Of a DNA stretch of 64,000 bases, positions 46,333 through 55,367 are shown one piece after another. The notes below the pieces were generated by a model. That model saw only the letters and a list, made by a program, of their open reading frames with translations, was not told the origin of the DNA and made no database searches. Every line of letters starts with the position of its first letter. Position 1 is the stretch's first letter. Origin of the DNA: Planctomycetota bacterium (GTDB taxonomy: Bacteria; Planctomycetota; UBA1135; UBA2386); the NCBI GenBank assembly GCA_028281765.1, contig JANQJF010000119.1:1-64000 (forward strand). The letters are read 5' to 3'. The position numbers and the translations under genes are program-made.

Positions 46333-49300
46333 ATGCGTATGCGTTCTCCCTCGATCTCCGCCAGCGTCCTCGCAGCGCTCGCGGTCGCGCCCCTCGCGTT
46401 CGCGCAGAGTATTCCAACGACACCGGGGCACATGCCGCCACCCGGCGACCTCTCGTTCGTCACCAACGCCGGTCAGTGGGGTGCGGGCATCGCCGCCCGC
46501 GCGCGCACCGGCAACGGCACCGCCTGGTTCCACGACCGCGGCGTCGTCTTCACGATTCAGAAGCAGGAGATGCGCACGTCCGGCCGCGGCCCACTCCAGG
46601 GTCCGCCCCGGCCCCACACGGTCGACGAGACCAAGCTCGGTCTGCGCTTCGTCGGCGCGCGCGCAACCGAGCCGACGGCGCTCGGCGCGCACGGCACCCG
46701 CACCTTCGTTCATGGCTCGCACGAACCGTGGAACGCGAGCACCCACGACTCACTCCGCTACGAGCAGCTCTATCCGGGCATCGACGCGGCGTTCCGCACC
46801 GACGGCCAACAGCTGGTCTACGACTTCCATCTCGCGCCGCACAGCTCACACACGACGATCGAGATCGCCTGCGACGGCGCCGCGTCGCTCGCGCTGCGTG
46901 ACGACGGCTCACTCGTCATGCGCACCGGAATCGGCGATGTCGTGCAGAGCGCACCGCAGAGCTTCGAGCTCCTCGCGGACGGCACCAAGATCCCGGTCCC
47001 GAGTCGCTTCGTGCTGCGCGGACCGGATCGATACGGCTTCGATGTCGAACGCGACGACCCGTCGCGCCCGCTCTGGATCGACCCCGGTGTCGACTGGACG
47101 ACCTACTTCGGGACCTCCGGCGTCGACTACTTCTTCGGCGCGGCACAGATCCTCGACGAGTACCACGTGTTCCTCGGTGGAAGTGACTCGCCGTCGATCC
47201 CCGCCCCGTGGTCTTCGAACACTCAGGGCCCCGCGGGCACGTTCGACGTCGTCGTCAGCTTGATGATCCCGACCGACCCGGCCGCGACCGCACCGGTCAT
47301 CACGACGGTGATCGGCGGCAGCGGCTTCGACCACGCGCTCGACGTCGCGTTCGACCCTACGACGCAGCTGATCACGATCGTCGGCGTGACGTGGTCGTCG
47401 GACTTCCCGGTGACGCCGGATGCCAACCAGCCGACCACCGGTGGCGGCATCGACGGCTTCCTCACCCAGGTCGACGTCGCGGGCCAAATCGTCTACTCGA
47501 CGTACTTCGGTGGGAACGGCGACGACCGCCTCACGGACGTCGTCATGCAGAACGGCGTCGCGACGATCGCCGGCTACACCGACGACCCGACGCTCCCCGT
47601 CAGCCCCAGCGCCTACCAGCCGACGCTCGCCGGCGGGCTCGACCTCGTGATCGGCCGGCTCGATCCCGGCCTCGCGCCGGGATCGCAGCTGACGGCCTCG
47701 ACGTTCCTCGGCTCGAGCGCGGACGAAGGCGTCGTGATCGAAGACACGGACGACTTCTTCCTCAACTGGGACCTCGCCGAGCTCGACGTCGCGGACAACG
47801 GGGACGTCACGGTCTCCGTCTTCTCGCAGGGCGCCGGCTTCCCGACTTCGAACTTCTCGTTCGCCGGGGCCACGGATTTCCTGATCGCGCGCCTCGACGC
47901 GACGCTCGGACAGCTCCTCTATTCGACCTACCTGGGCGGCCCGGGAGTCGAGATCTCCGCCGCGATGACCGTCGACGACAACGGCGCGATCACGGTCGCC
48001 GGGATCTCGCAGACACCGGGCGCGCCAGTCACCGCCGGCGCGATCCAAGCCAACCACGCGGGCAGCAACGACGGCTACCTCGCGCGCATCGATCCGTCGC
48101 TCTCACAGGCCCAGCAGCTCGTCTACGGAACCTACGTCGGCGACACCGGGGACGACGAGCTGATCGGCATGGCGCTGGAGCCGGACTCGACCCACGTCGT
48201 CGTGACCGGCTGGTCCGAGAACGGCTCGCTGCCGACGACCCCGGACGCGTTCCAAACCGACAGCGCCGGGCCGAACGCGAGCTACGTGATCCGCCTCGAC
48301 GCGGACGCGAGCTCGCAGCATCCGGTGCACTACTTCTCGTATCTGAGCGCGCCCGGCTCGACAGGCTTCGGCACGCGTATGTTCAACGGCACGCGCCTCG
48401 ACGACGGACGGTGGGTCCTGTACGGCGCGGTCGAGACCGCGTTCCCGGTCGGTGCGAACGGTCCGCAGGCTTCCCCAGCGGGCGCCCTCGACGGGGCGGT
48501 ACTCGTCATGGATCTCCTGCCGACGGGCGTCGAGCGCTTCGGCTCCGGCACCGCCGCGTGCGATCGACCGATCCTGGCCGGCGTGCGCTTCTCGCCGCGG
48601 TTCGACAACGAGGCGTTCGCGATCTACACGACCGGCGCACCGCCGGCGACGAACGGCGTGGTGTTGTTCGGCGATCCGCTGCCGACGCCGCTGGCCGCCT
48701 TCAACATCGACTTGCTCCTCTGGAACATCGCGACCGCGGAACCGGTGACGACGGACGGCCTCGGCTTCTCGATGCTGCCGCTACCGATCGGCGTGAGCTC
48801 GCTCCCCGGCGTCTCGCTGAGTGCGCAGAGCGTGTTCTTGACGAACGCGACGTGTCCGGGATCGGGCCCGTTCGCGGCGAGTGATCGCCTCGACCTTACG
48901 ATCACCGCCGGTCCGCCGCCGCTGATCGGCGCGATCACGCCTCCGAGCGCGCCCTCGGGGACGACGATCACGATCGCCGGCTCGAACTTCTCGGCGGCCG
49001 CGACGATCACGGTCGCCGGCGTGCCAACGACCCCGAGTCTCCTGACGGAGAACAGCATCCAGTTCCCGTATCCGCCCGGTCTCCCGTGCGACAGCGCCGT
49101 CGTGGTCACGAACCCGGACGGCGCATCGTCGACCGGCACGCTGAACCCGACTCCGAACGTCACCAACGCGATCTCGCCTCAGGGTCCGGCAGCCGGCGGC
49201 GCGCTGTTCACGATGGTCGGCTCGGGCTTCTCGCCGAACACGACCGTCACGATCGGCGGCGCTCCAGCGACCGTGATTCTGTCCGTGTCCGGCCTGCTCC

Positions 49301-49395
49301 GCGTGACGACCCCACCCGGCACGCCCGGGCCGGCGGAAGTCTTGATCACGACGGACGGTGGCTGCTCGACGACGACGACCTACACGTATCTCTAG
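46333..49395 (+). CDS. Large secreted SBBP-repeat protein with C-terminal IPT/TIG domains
   Basis: This 1020-residue protein has a signal peptide (SASVLAALAVAPLAFAQ). About 35-250 form the conserved N-terminal domain usually found before SBBP repeats (NAGQWGAGIAARARTGNGTA, WIDPGVDWTTYFGTSG). About 250-700 hold seven-bladed-propeller SBBP repeats (STYFGGNGDDRLTDVVMQNG; STYLGGPGVEISAAM; GTYVGDTGDDELIGMAL). After a linker domain (about 710-850), two IPT/TIG Ig-like domains follow (ITPPSAPSGTTITIAGSNFS; ISPQGPAAGGALFTMVGSGF). It is probably cell-surface or extracellular. There is no enzymatic motif. The ribosome-binding site is not obvious; ATG 46333 or 46339 would both serve. Confidence 0.83.
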   Translation: MRMRSPSISASVLAALAVAPLAFAQSIPTTPGHMPPPGDLSFVTNAGQWGAGIAARARTGNGTAWFHDRGVVFTIQKQEMRTSGRGPLQGPPRPHTVDETKLGLRFVGARATEPTALGAHGTRTFVHGSHEPWNASTHDSLRYEQLYPGIDAAFRTDGQQLVYDFHLAPHSSHTTIEIACDGAASLALRDDGSLVMRTGIGDVVQSAPQSFELLADGTKIPVPSRFVLRGPDRYGFDVERDDPSRPLWIDPGVDWTTYFGTSGVDYFFGAAQILDEYHVFLGGSDSPSIPAPWSSNTQGPAGTFDVVVSLMIPTDPAATAPVITTVIGGSGFDHALDVAFDPTTQLITIVGVTWSSDFPVTPDANQPTTGGGIDGFLTQVDVAGQIVYSTYFGGNGDDRLTDVVMQNGVATIAGYTDDPTLPVSPSAYQPTLAGGLDLVIGRLDPGLAPGSQLTASTFLGSSADEGVVIEDTDDFFLNWDLAELDVADNGDVTVSVFSQGAGFPTSNFSFAGATDFLIARLDATLGQLLYSTYLGGPGVEISAAMTVDDNGAITVAGISQTPGAPVTAGAIQANHAGSNDGYLARIDPSLSQAQQLVYGTYVGDTGDDELIGMALEPDSTHVVVTGWSENGSLPTTPDAFQTDSAGPNASYVIRLDADASSQHPVHYFSYLSAPGSTGFGTRMFNGTRLDDGRWVLYGAVETAFPVGANGPQASPAGALDGAVLVMDLLPTGVERFGSGTAACDRPILAGVRFSPRFDNEAFAIYTTGAPPATNGVVLFGDPLPTPLAAFNIDLLLWNIATAEPVTTDGLGFSMLPLPIGVSSLPGVSLSAQSVFLTNATCPGSGPFAASDRLDLTITAGPPPLIGAITPPSAPSGTTITIAGSNFSAAATITVAGVPTTPSLLTENSIQFPYPPGLPCDSAVVVTNPDGASSTGTLNPTPNVTNAISPQGPAAGGALFTMVGSGFSPNTTVTIGGAPATVILSVSGLLRVTTPPGTPGPAEVLITTDGGCSTTTTYTYL

Positions 49396-49409
49396 AGCTC
49401 TACGAATCT

Positions 49410-50162
49410 CTACAACACCAGCAGCGACACGCTCGCGAGCGTCGTCAGCACGAGGATCGCGTTGCGGAACGCTTCCTGCGGAATCCACGCGAGGAAGCGC
49501 CGCCCGATCACCGCACCGACGATCACGAGCGGGAAAAGCAGCACGAACGCCTCGAGGTACGGCAGCTGGATCATGTCGAGGTAGGCGAACGCGGGGATCT
49601 TCGACACGTTGACGACAAGGAAGAACACCGCGGTCGTCCCCATGAACCGCGCCTTCTCGAGGCCCGCCGACAGGAAGTAGATCCCCATGATCGGACCGGC
49701 GGCGTTCGCGAGCGTCGTCGCCGTGCCCGCCGACGCGCCGACGAAGAATCGGAACAGCGGATGCCGCACGTTCATCGACGCTGCGCGCCGCATGCGCACG
49801 ACCTCGAGCAGCACGAGTGACAACACGAGCGCGCCGATCGTCACGCGCAGCACGCGGTCGTCGACGGCGCCGAGGATCAGCACGCCGACGACGAGCCCGC
49901 ACACGACCGGCGGCACGAGCTTGACGAGTTCGCTCCACTCCGCGGTGCGCCGATAGAACACGACCGCGAGGATGTCGCCGACGACGAGGTAGAGCAGCAG
50001 CGTGCCGACCGACGTCTTGGTCGGGAACGTCAACGCCATGACGACCGGAATCAGGATGCCGAGCGGCGGCAGACCGGTCTTGACGAACCCGACGAGCAGC
50101 GCGACGCACGCGAGGCCGAGGTAGGCGGCGGCGGAGAGGCCGGGGTCGCCGTTCAGCAGCAT
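49410..50162 (-). CDS. TauE/SafE-family membrane transporter
   Basis: This 250-residue protein has about eight membrane helices and two family hallmark loops: VGFVKTGLPPLGILIPVV near the start and SAGTATTLANAAGPIMGIYF in the middle. The family exports sulfite or organosulfonates; the substrate is not determinable. I chose the Met at 50162 because AAGG lies 9 bases upstream; the in-frame Met at 50180 is possible. It ends 14 bases from the converging SBBP gene. Confidence 0.85.
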   Translation of the reverse strand: MLLNGDPGLSAAAYLGLACVALLVGFVKTGLPPLGILIPVVMALTFPTKTSVGTLLLYLVVGDILAVVFYRRTAEWSELVKLVPPVVCGLVVGVLILGAVDDRVLRVTIGALVLSLVLLEVVRMRRAASMNVRHPLFRFFVGASAGTATTLANAAGPIMGIYFLSAGLEKARFMGTTAVFFLVVNVSKIPAFAYLDMIQLPYLEAFVLLFPLVIVGAVIGRRFLAWIPQEAFRNAILVLTTLASVSLLVL

Positions 50163-50335
50163 GGCCGGGCCTTCATCCAACGCGTGCGCATCACCACGTC
50201 GATGGTGCCGCGGCTTCGAGCGAGCGACAAGGCAGCGCCGGGCACCGTCGCCCGCCGATCCGGCCGAATGTCGACGAAACGCGCTTGATCCGAACGCCCC
50301 CGCCCTCTAGCTTGCCCGGCCCTCGCAGGAGGCCC

Positions 50336-50411
50336 GGGCAGGTAGCTCAGTTGGTAGAGCACAGCATTGAAAATGCTGGGGTCGGCGGTTCAAATCCGCC
50401 CCTGCCCACCA
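50336..50411 (+). tRNA. tRNA-Phe (GAA)
   Basis: A full cloverleaf is readable: acceptor stem GGGCAGG with CCTGCCC, D-arm GCTCAGTTGGTAGAGC, anticodon stem CAGCA/TGCTG around TTGAAAA (anticodon GAA), T-arm GGCGG-TTCAAAT-CCGCC, discriminator A and an encoded CCA. An integrase gene follows 53 bases later, so this is the likely integration site of the island. Confidence 0.95.
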
Positions 50412-50464
50412 GTTTCAGGCCGTTTCGCTGTTTTGGGCTAACTCCTCGGGCTAACCTGGGAGTC

Positions 50465-51601
50465 ATGTCGGCTACCAAGAACCCCGCTCAGCGGAGGCGT
50501 CGCCGTCCTCCCAAGCCGAAGCGTCGCGCTTCGTACAGCAACATCTACCCGCGCTGGATGGCATCAGCGGATGCGTGGGGCTGGCGCCCCGCGATCAAGC
50601 ACGAGGGCTCACTCATCTGGGGGCCGACCGTTCGCACGCAGAAGGAAGCGTTCGAAGCAGCCCAGCAGATGCGCAGTGAACTGGCCACGATCGCCGAGCT
50701 TCCGGACGTGTCGATGACGATCAGCGAAGCGTTTGACGAGACGATTCAACGACTGCTCGACGGTGGAGGCTCACCCATCACCGCGAAGGGGTACCGCGCA
50801 CGGTTCGACATCTGGGAGGACTTCCTCGACCCTGAGGCACCCATCGCGCAGTTCACCGCTGATGACGTTCGCGCGTTGATTCGTAGGAGGCGAGAACGTG
50901 ACGGATTGCACGCAAATGGCGTGCGACAAGATCTTCGCGTCCTGCACCGCGTGCTCGCTGTTGGCGGTTTCCCTCCAGACAAGAACCCCGCGCGTAAGCG
51001 AACGAAGGAGCTGCCCGGAGGTGTGGACTGGCCGGCGGAGAAGCAGCCTGATCGACCGTTCTTCACGATGGCGCAGGTAGCTGATATTGAGAGGCGAGTG
51101 CGAAAGTCTGCGACACCATCATCAACGTTCCACGCCGACCTCATCGTGTTTCTTGCCGTCACGGGGATTCGCAGTTTCGAACTCGAACGCCTGCGCGCCC
51201 ACGACGTCTCGTTCGACGACGAACAGGGTGGTGGCACCATCAAAGTTCACGGAAAACGCGGCGGTATCCGCCGCGTCGCGTTTCATGCAGGAGACAAGCC
51301 GATCGTCCGCCGCCTTCTCGAGCATGCAGGCACCGGCCCTATCATCTCGCCGGTTGGCCTCTCGACAATCCTCAAGCGACTTGCGCGGCGCCTCGGCATA
51401 CCCGGTTTGAACGCGCGGGCGCTCAGACGAACGTTTGCCACTGACATGTCTGACGGCTCTGACTTGCGAACGATCCAGTCCCAGCTTGGTCACTCTCAGC
51501 TCTCGACCACACAGAAGTACCTTGGTGAGCGCATCGAGCTTGCACACGCGGCTGCCGAGCGGCGTCATCGACGACTTCGCGGGTCCGCGCAGGAACCCTG
51601 A
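50465..51601 (+). CDS. Tyrosine-recombinase integrase
   Basis: This 378-residue protein has a basic N-terminus (AQRRRRRPPKPKRRASYSNI), an arm-binding/SAM-like core-binding domain (about 100-205) and the catalytic domain (about 220-370). Catalytic positions are visible: Arg in AVTGIRSFELERLR, the box-II Arg in ARALRRTFATDM, the box-II His in LGHSQLSTTQ and the Tyr in TQKYLGER. The first residue of the H-x-x-R box is Arg here (RALR). The gene reads away from tRNA-Phe, the usual arrangement for an element inserted there. ATG 50465 was chosen as the first Met after the tRNA. Confidence 0.88.
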   Translation: MSATKNPAQRRRRRPPKPKRRASYSNIYPRWMASADAWGWRPAIKHEGSLIWGPTVRTQKEAFEAAQQMRSELATIAELPDVSMTISEAFDETIQRLLDGGGSPITAKGYRARFDIWEDFLDPEAPIAQFTADDVRALIRRRRERDGLHANGVRQDLRVLHRVLAVGGFPPDKNPARKRTKELPGGVDWPAEKQPDRPFFTMAQVADIERRVRKSATPSSTFHADLIVFLAVTGIRSFELERLRAHDVSFDDEQGGGTIKVHGKRGGIRRVAFHAGDKPIVRRLLEHAGTGPIISPVGLSTILKRLARRLGIPGLNARALRRTFATDMSDGSDLRTIQSQLGHSQLSTTQKYLGERIELAHAAAERRHRRLRGSAQEP

Positions 51602-51612
51602 GAATTAGCATC

Positions 51613-51918
51613 TCATCGGCGCGTGCGCTTCCCGCGACTTCGTGCTGTCTTGTCTCGCACGGTTCGCCGGATGACTGTTCGTGCGACGGCCTTTTGGCGA
51701 GCGGTCGTCACTGCCTTCGACATGATGTAGGACACTGCTTCGCTGCGCGAGACCAGGTACAGTCCCGGCTTCAATCGGTACAGTTGGGGCGCCCCTACTT
51801 GCTTCAACCATAATCGCCGAAGCAGCACTGGATCAACGCCGAGTTCTTCCGCGAACTCGTCGAGCGGCACCAGATCCAGTGGTTCATCGGGAGGCGGTGT
51901 TTCTGTCGTGCGACTCAT
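51613..51918 (-). CDS. Small helix-turn-helix, excisionase-like protein
   Basis: The 101 residues include a compact winged-helix-like segment (about 15-70: LVPLDEFAEELGVDPVLLRR, then APQLYRLKPGLYLVSRSEAV). The Lys/Arg-rich tail (about 75-101) suits DNA binding. Position beside and convergent with the integrase suggests a recombination directionality factor or regulator. The similarity is structural impression only; no family was certain. Confidence 0.6.
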   Translation of the reverse strand: MSRTTETPPPDEPLDLVPLDEFAEELGVDPVLLRRLWLKQVGAPQLYRLKPGLYLVSRSEAVSYIMSKAVTTARQKAVARTVIRRTVRDKTARSRGKRTRR

Positions 51919-51983
51919 CGAACGTCACCGGCGCAACCTGTGCGCGCCCACGATGGTGAAGTAAGTGCCGTGTCGCCCGACGA

Positions 51984-52556
51984 TCACGGTTCTCTCCCGA
52001 GCGTCCGCTCATCCGTCGTTGCTCGCTTGATCGCGCCCGTCTGACGGGGCGTGTTCGCTGCTTGCTTCAAATCACGCACTGCCAGTTTCGATGTTGTGCG
52101 CGCTCGTCTGCGCGACGTGTCTTCTTCTTCATGTGTCGGTGCTATTTCCCAGTTCTCGTCTGAGTTGTCGCCCTGCCACTCGAGTTCCTTCGTGGTTCTG
52201 CCCACCTTCGGTGTGTTGATTCGTAGGGTGTCGTTGCACGTCGGTGGCGGCGTACTTCGGTACGTCGTGGTGTTTGTCGTCTTCCATTCGTGGGTGTTCT
52301 TCGTCACCGTGATGCGGATCCGTCCCATTCCTGCGACGAGTGTTGCGACGACGACTGCTATCGCGAATCCGAGCATCGGCAGAGCGAACACGCTGATGCC
52401 GATAGCGCCGTAGGCGAGCACGGTGAGTCCTGCCACGGCACAGGCGATCGCGGCAGGCCCTGCCCCGGACGTCGCTGCTTCATCGTCATGCGTCCACCAG
52501 AGCACGGTGCCGAAGAGAAGCCCGCTGAGACCTGCGCCAGCATCAAGTGGTGTCAT
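51984..52556 (-). CDS. Small membrane protein of the chaperone gene cluster
   Basis: This 190-residue protein has three hydrophobic helices in the first 80 residues (GLSGLLFGTVLWW; IACAVAGLTVLAYGAIGISV; LPMLGFAIAVVVATLVAGMG). A hydrophilic, charged tail of 110 residues follows (EDTSRRRARTTSKLAVRDLK). It overlaps the Hsp70-like gene end by 4 bases and so is translationally coupled to it. I do not recognise a family. A membrane anchor or receptor for the chaperone pair is a guess from position. Confidence 0.65.
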   Translation of the reverse strand: MTPLDAGAGLSGLLFGTVLWWTHDDEAATSGAGPAAIACAVAGLTVLAYGAIGISVFALPMLGFAIAVVVATLVAGMGRIRITVTKNTHEWKTTNTTTYRSTPPPTCNDTLRINTPKVGRTTKELEWQGDNSDENWEIAPTHEEEDTSRRRARTTSKLAVRDLKQAANTPRQTGAIKRATTDERTLGREP

Positions 52557-54049
52557 GCGACCTCCTCTGCTACGTCGTAGCTAATCACCATCTTCCCGCG
52601 CTTGCCGCAGTGAGGATCCACTGCTTCTGCGCGGAGCATGCCGAGTTTGTCGATGGTCAGTCGTACTTCGATGCTGTGCGGTCGGTCACTGATTGCGGGT
52701 AGGTCGTCGAGTTCGATGACGCCGAGTTCGACGCATTCGCTCGCCGGAGCACCGTTTCGTCCTTGCAGGATCCGAATGCACGCCGCGGTTTGCCCTGGCT
52801 TCTCGAGCGTGAACGTCTCGACGTGATCTGAAGGGATCACTACTCCTTCGTCGAGAATGACTGAGTTGATGAGTTCCTTTGACTCGTTGATGACGGCAAC
52901 ACCGAACGGGTACGGTGTTGTTTCACTCAGGGTGTGGCGGCTTCGCGGCAGGACTTTCCGCCCAACCGTGACTGGTTGACCGCGCGCTTCTTGTTCGATT
53001 CTCCCGATCTCGACCGCCCCGAGTGCTACGGCGTAGAACGGATCTACGTGCGAGCTGGGTGTGAGGTCGAATCGTTCTTTGAGCTGCTCCGCTACGAGCG
53101 GCACTTTTGCTCCGCCCCCTACCATCAGGAGTTCGTTGAGACTTCCTGGGGTGATGTCCTTTGCTCGAAGTGCTTCGTCGACGCAATCGAGGGCCTGGTC
53201 CACGAGGTCGCTGACAGCTGCTTCGAACGCTGCACGCGTGACTTCTGTTGAGAGGACGTGCCCGTCGCACGTCCAGACGAGCTGTGTCGTGCTGCGCACC
53301 GACAGATCAAGCTTCGCTGTCTCGATTCGTTGATCGAGTTCGAACAGTGCGATCGCGTGCGTTTCTGGGTTAGGTCGAAACCCGTATTCTGCTTCGAATC
53401 GCGACAGCACGATCTCAAGCAGTCGGTCGGAGAAGTCTTTTCCTCCCAGCGCGTTCACGCCGCGCGTGATGATCGTTGTGACGCTATTGCCGGAGACCTC
53501 GAGGATGGAGAAGTCGAAGGTTGCTGCTCCGAGGTCGCAGACTGCTGAAACCCCGTCTGCTCGTGAGTGCAGGCGGTTTCCGAATCCGGCTGCCGTTGGT
53601 TCCTTCGGCGTGCTGATGAGTTCGAGTCCTGCCTTCTTGCACGCAGCCCTGATGGACTCAATCTGTGGGTCGCTGTAGTTGGCAGGGACGGTGATGACGA
53701 CCTTCGTTGGGACCGTCCCGGTTGCTCGTTCAATATCCCGCTTCGCTGCTTCGATGCGAATGGCCTGCAAGTCCACAGCTCGGTGTTTCTTGCCGGTGTC
53801 AGGATGCACGAACAGCACTTCGTCCGTTCCCACGAAGCGCTTCTCGAAACGCACGTGACGCGGAGGATTCATCGCTCCCGCGTTCGCTGCTGCCATCCCG
53901 ACGAGCACACTTCCGTCTTCGTTGAAGTAGAGATCCGACGACGTCTCCAGTTGCCCGTATTCGTTTGGCACGAGAACCGACTTTCCTTCTCCTTCCAGAG
54001 TCGTCACGCGGGTCGCGGTCATCGACAAGTCCATTCCAAAGATGCTCAT
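52553..54049 (-). CDS. Divergent Hsp70-like ATPase/chaperone
   Basis: This 498-residue protein has the Hsp70 nucleotide-binding fold (about 1-350). Phosphate-1 is FGMDLSMTATRV (usually GIDLGTTNS), phosphate-2 is CDLGAATFDFSILEV, and the adenosine motif is LLMVGGGAKVPLVAEQL. TKVVITVPANYSDPQIESIR and STPKEPTAAGFGN are typical Hsp70 segments. The substrate-binding part (about 370-495) is a short beta domain; the helical lid is missing, so it is about 140 residues shorter than DnaK. The Gly and Thr changes in phosphate-1 may slow hydrolysis. It follows a GrpE-like gene with a 4-base overlap. Confidence 0.85.
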   Translation of the reverse strand: MSIFGMDLSMTATRVTTLEGEGKSVLVPNEYGQLETSSDLYFNEDGSVLVGMAAANAGAMNPPRHVRFEKRFVGTDEVLFVHPDTGKKHRAVDLQAIRIEAAKRDIERATGTVPTKVVITVPANYSDPQIESIRAACKKAGLELISTPKEPTAAGFGNRLHSRADGVSAVCDLGAATFDFSILEVSGNSVTTIITRGVNALGGKDFSDRLLEIVLSRFEAEYGFRPNPETHAIALFELDQRIETAKLDLSVRSTTQLVWTCDGHVLSTEVTRAAFEAAVSDLVDQALDCVDEALRAKDITPGSLNELLMVGGGAKVPLVAEQLKERFDLTPSSHVDPFYAVALGAVEIGRIEQEARGQPVTVGRKVLPRSRHTLSETTPYPFGVAVINESKELINSVILDEGVVIPSDHVETFTLEKPGQTAACIRILQGRNGAPASECVELGVIELDDLPAISDRPHSIEVRLTIDKLGMLRAEAVDPHCGKRGKMVISYDVAEEVA

Positions 54050-54627
54050 CGCGTCCCCTCCGCTTCATAGTGTGCGTCGTAGACGGCGACGTCTTGGGCG
54101 CGGATAAGTGCTCCTTCGAATCGGAAGCCTGGATGCAGGACCGCGGCTACCGTTCGATGGCATGATTCATCAGTTGTTACTGATCGTTGCCGGGGACACA
54201 TTGTTGTTGGGTCGAACGGATCTCCCGGTTCTGCTTCGAGCACCTCCACGCCGAGCAGTCGCAAGAGTGTCAGCACGCGCTGCCGCACCTCACCGATGAT
54301 CTCTTCGAGTTCGCGACGGCTCAGCACAGACTCTTCAATACTGCGCGCAACGTCGATAATCGGCGTGAGCTGGCGTGTGACCATGCTGACGACGTCTCGC
54401 TTCGCGTGAGCACTACCGATTCGCTCGATCGCGCCGGTCAATCGCGCGGCGACTTGGTCGGGTACCGCGCCGAGTTCGTGTTCGAGTCGCTCATTCGATG
54501 CGCGAAGCTCTTCGATTTCTCGGTTCTGCGCTCGCTGCAACGCAGCGCATGCTTCGACTTCGTCCGGTAGTGCGGCGAATCGTTCAATCGCCGCGGACAC
54601 GTGTTCTTCATGAGGAATAGTAGTCAT
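54046..54627 (-). CDS. GrpE-like nucleotide-exchange protein
   Basis: This 193-residue protein has a long coiled coil (about 30-125: IERFAALPDEVEACAALQRA; LEEIIGEVRQRVLTLLRLLG) and a small C-terminal beta domain (about 128-185). The C-terminal domain reads VEVLEAEPGDPFDP, then TVAAVLHPGFRFEGALIRAQ, closely following GrpE (GxPFDP, VLQxGYxxxGRVLRPAxV). GrpE opens Hsp70 to release ADP. Placement just before and overlapping the Hsp70-like gene strongly supports a dedicated pair. An insert with three Cys-free Ser/Thr residues interrupts the beta domain near residue 145. Confidence 0.75.
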   Translation of the reverse strand: MTTIPHEEHVSAAIERFAALPDEVEACAALQRAQNREIEELRASNERLEHELGAVPDQVAARLTGAIERIGSAHAKRDVVSMVTRQLTPIIDVARSIEESVLSRRELEEIIGEVRQRVLTLLRLLGVEVLEAEPGDPFDPTTMCPRQRSVTTDESCHRTVAAVLHPGFRFEGALIRAQDVAVYDAHYEAEGTR

Positions 54628-54667
54628 GGTCTTTTCGCTTCTTCAGTCGTTTCATTGAGTTTGAGAA

Positions 54668-54982
54668 TCACCCGCCTCGATGACGCTTCACGCGAAGTGC
54701 CACGAGTACGAGCAGAATGATGATGAGCAGCTCGAGCGGTGTCGGTGCTGGAATGCCGAGCGCTGCCGTCAGGTCGGAAAACGCCTGTTGGAGTCGTTCG
54801 CGGTAGTTCACGAGCGCTGCTACCAGCACGCTGATGAGGACAACATCGATGAGCGGTGGTCGGCGTCGGTTTCGTTGGACGCCGAGCTGGTCTGGCTCGA
54901 TCGGTAGTGGTTGGTGCCGTGGTTTCGGTGGCGGAACGGGTCCTCCCATTCCGTGTTCGCGGAGTTGGTCGCCTGTGGTCAT
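54668..54982 (-). CDS. Small two-helix membrane protein
   Basis: This 104-residue protein has a Pro-rich N-terminal half (GGPVPPPKPRHQPLPIEPDQ) and two hydrophobic helices (about 45-60, LIDVVLISVLVAALV; about 83-98, LELLIIILLVLVALRV), ending in KRHRGG. The start at 54982 was chosen because GGAG stands 5 bases upstream; a GTG two codons earlier is possible. It precedes the GrpE-like gene by 40 bases. No family is recognised. Confidence 0.65.
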   Translation of the reverse strand: MTTGDQLREHGMGGPVPPPKPRHQPLPIEPDQLGVQRNRRRPPLIDVVLISVLVAALVNYRERLQQAFSDLTAALGIPAPTPLELLIIILLVLVALRVKRHRGG

Positions 54983-54988
54983 GACCAC

Positions 54989-55367
54989 TCCCTCCCATTT
55001 CCACTCGTTCTTCCAGTTCCAATTCCGCCGCTTTCTTCTCCTCCTGTAACTGGAAACTGGCGTGCCATCCCCTGGCTGCCGCAGGCAGCGCCCCTTTGAA
55101 CTCCGTGAGCACCGCTCCCCGTACTCTTACCCCCCTTTCTATGAGTGCTGCTGCTGCAGCGCGCTTGCAAGCCGCGCGAACGAAGTGAGCGTGGCTCACA
55201 CACAGGCAGACGCGTCCTGAAGCGGAGCGAAAGGTGCGCGACGCCGCCACACGGTTCGAGAACCGCAACCACGGTGAATCTCGAACGAAAGAAAACAACA
55301 CCAACGCCATCACGAACCAGGACTGCCGTGTCCACTTCCGCGACGCAGAACGGTGAGGATGAGCGTT
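54989..55367. other. 379-base spacer inside the island gene set
   Basis: No convincing gene was found. A small hairpin, GCTGCC (55075-55080) with GGCAGC (55084-55089), could end transcription from the right or be part of a leader. The spacer is the only long break in the minus-strand cluster, so it may contain a promoter for the downstream membrane-protein/GrpE/Hsp70 group. Confidence 0.45.

Noticed and set aside
54624..55112. A GTG-started minus-strand frame with a GGGGAG before it, ending exactly at the GrpE-like start.
   Set aside because: It fully contains the two-helix membrane protein gene in another frame, and its own translation is low-complexity Thr/Arg/Pro. The overlap at the end is probably chance.
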